Assembly: GCA_021292165.1 (NCBI GenBank)
Contig: CM037878.1
Span: 196,911,118-196,975,117, forward strand
Direction of reading: 5' to 3'
Source of the DNA: Shinisaurus crocodilurus
Lineage: Eukaryota > Chordata > Lepidosauria > Squamata > Shinisauridae
Length of the DNA: 64,000 nt
In this document: positions 63,875 to 64,000 of the stretch, piece by piece
How positions within the stretch are numbered: position 1 is the first letter of the stretch
Layout: each line of letters starts with the position of its first letter
Notes under the pieces: generated by a model
The model's database searches: none
Told to the model about the DNA's origin: nothing
Seen by the model: only the letters and a program-made list of their open reading frames with translations
Program-made: the position numbers and the translations under genes

Positions 63875-64000
63875 TACTAATTCTTCCATTTTATAAGGTA
63901 AATGCCAGATGCAGTAGTAGGTCATGAATGGAGTCTGCCTGATAAATAATAACTATGTATTGATGCAAATATAACCTTCTGTATTTTGTTTTTTTAAATA

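Noticed and set aside
1..64000. CRISPR arrays, bacterial operons, riboswitches or phage modules
   Set aside because: The repeat content is vertebrate. No regularly spaced short direct repeats with unique spacers were seen.

Overview
The window reads as vertebrate nuclear DNA, most likely from a squamate reptile (lizard or snake). I recognise no host protein-coding exon, rRNA gene or functional tRNA gene in it. The organism call is inference from the repeats: CR1, several ages of L2, two other non-LTR lineages, tRNA-derived SINEs, a 5S rRNA/CR1 composite SINE, a mariner-type MITE, and many short palindromic hAT-type MITEs. The only long, domain-bearing reading frames belong to retrotransposons. 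The rest is AT-rich intergenic or intronic DNA. A few stretches rich in homeodomain-like motifs could be conserved regulatory elements.

Layout. 1-7.6 kb: background sequence with five short palindromic MITEs, a 341-bp TIR element and a SINE. 7.6-9.4 kb: 5'-truncated CR1 on the minus strand with an open reverse transcriptase. 10.5-11.6 kb: decayed L2 split by a 537-bp GC-rich hAT with an exact 8-bp target-site duplication (TSD). 13.4-14.8 kb: 5'-truncated non-LTR element, open to a terminal zinc finger; a second copy lies at 28.6-29.3 kb. 16-21 kb: TIR element, interspersed repeat, LTR-like segment and SINE. 21.8-25.5 kb: nearly complete L2 that has split a TIR element. 26.8-27.3 kb: GC-rich palindromic element. 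30.7 kb: mariner-type MITE. 32.0-33.06 kb: 1,067-bp hAT-like element holding an apparently perfect 163-bp-arm palindrome. 34.6-35.7 kb: L2 fragment. 36.2-40.1 kb: LINE on the minus strand with an intact 1,208-residue endonuclease/reverse transcriptase. 42-48.5 kb: SINEs, MITEs and two copies of the 5S/CR1 composite. 51 kb: foldback element split by a mariner-type MITE. 54.1-54.4 kb: solo-LTR-like element. 55.0-59.7 kb: several layers of nested insertions. 62.2-63.9 kb: hAT, a SINE-in-MITE-in-SINE nest, and another mariner-type MITE.

How the parts relate. The autonomous-type LINEs could supply enzymes to the non-autonomous SINEs: the 5S composite carries a CR1-like 3' end. No transposase gene is present, so every hAT-like and mariner-like element here must have been moved from elsewhere. 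Nesting gives a relative order: an old L2 was hit by a TAGGGTG-type TIR element, and that was hit by a block of LTR, L2 and GC-rich DNA; in another place a young L2 hit a TAGGGTG element. The strongest lead is a set of GC-rich elements that share palindromic cassettes inside different termini. The cassettes contain ETS/CRE-like half-sites, and the two larger elements also contain splice-donor-like sequences.
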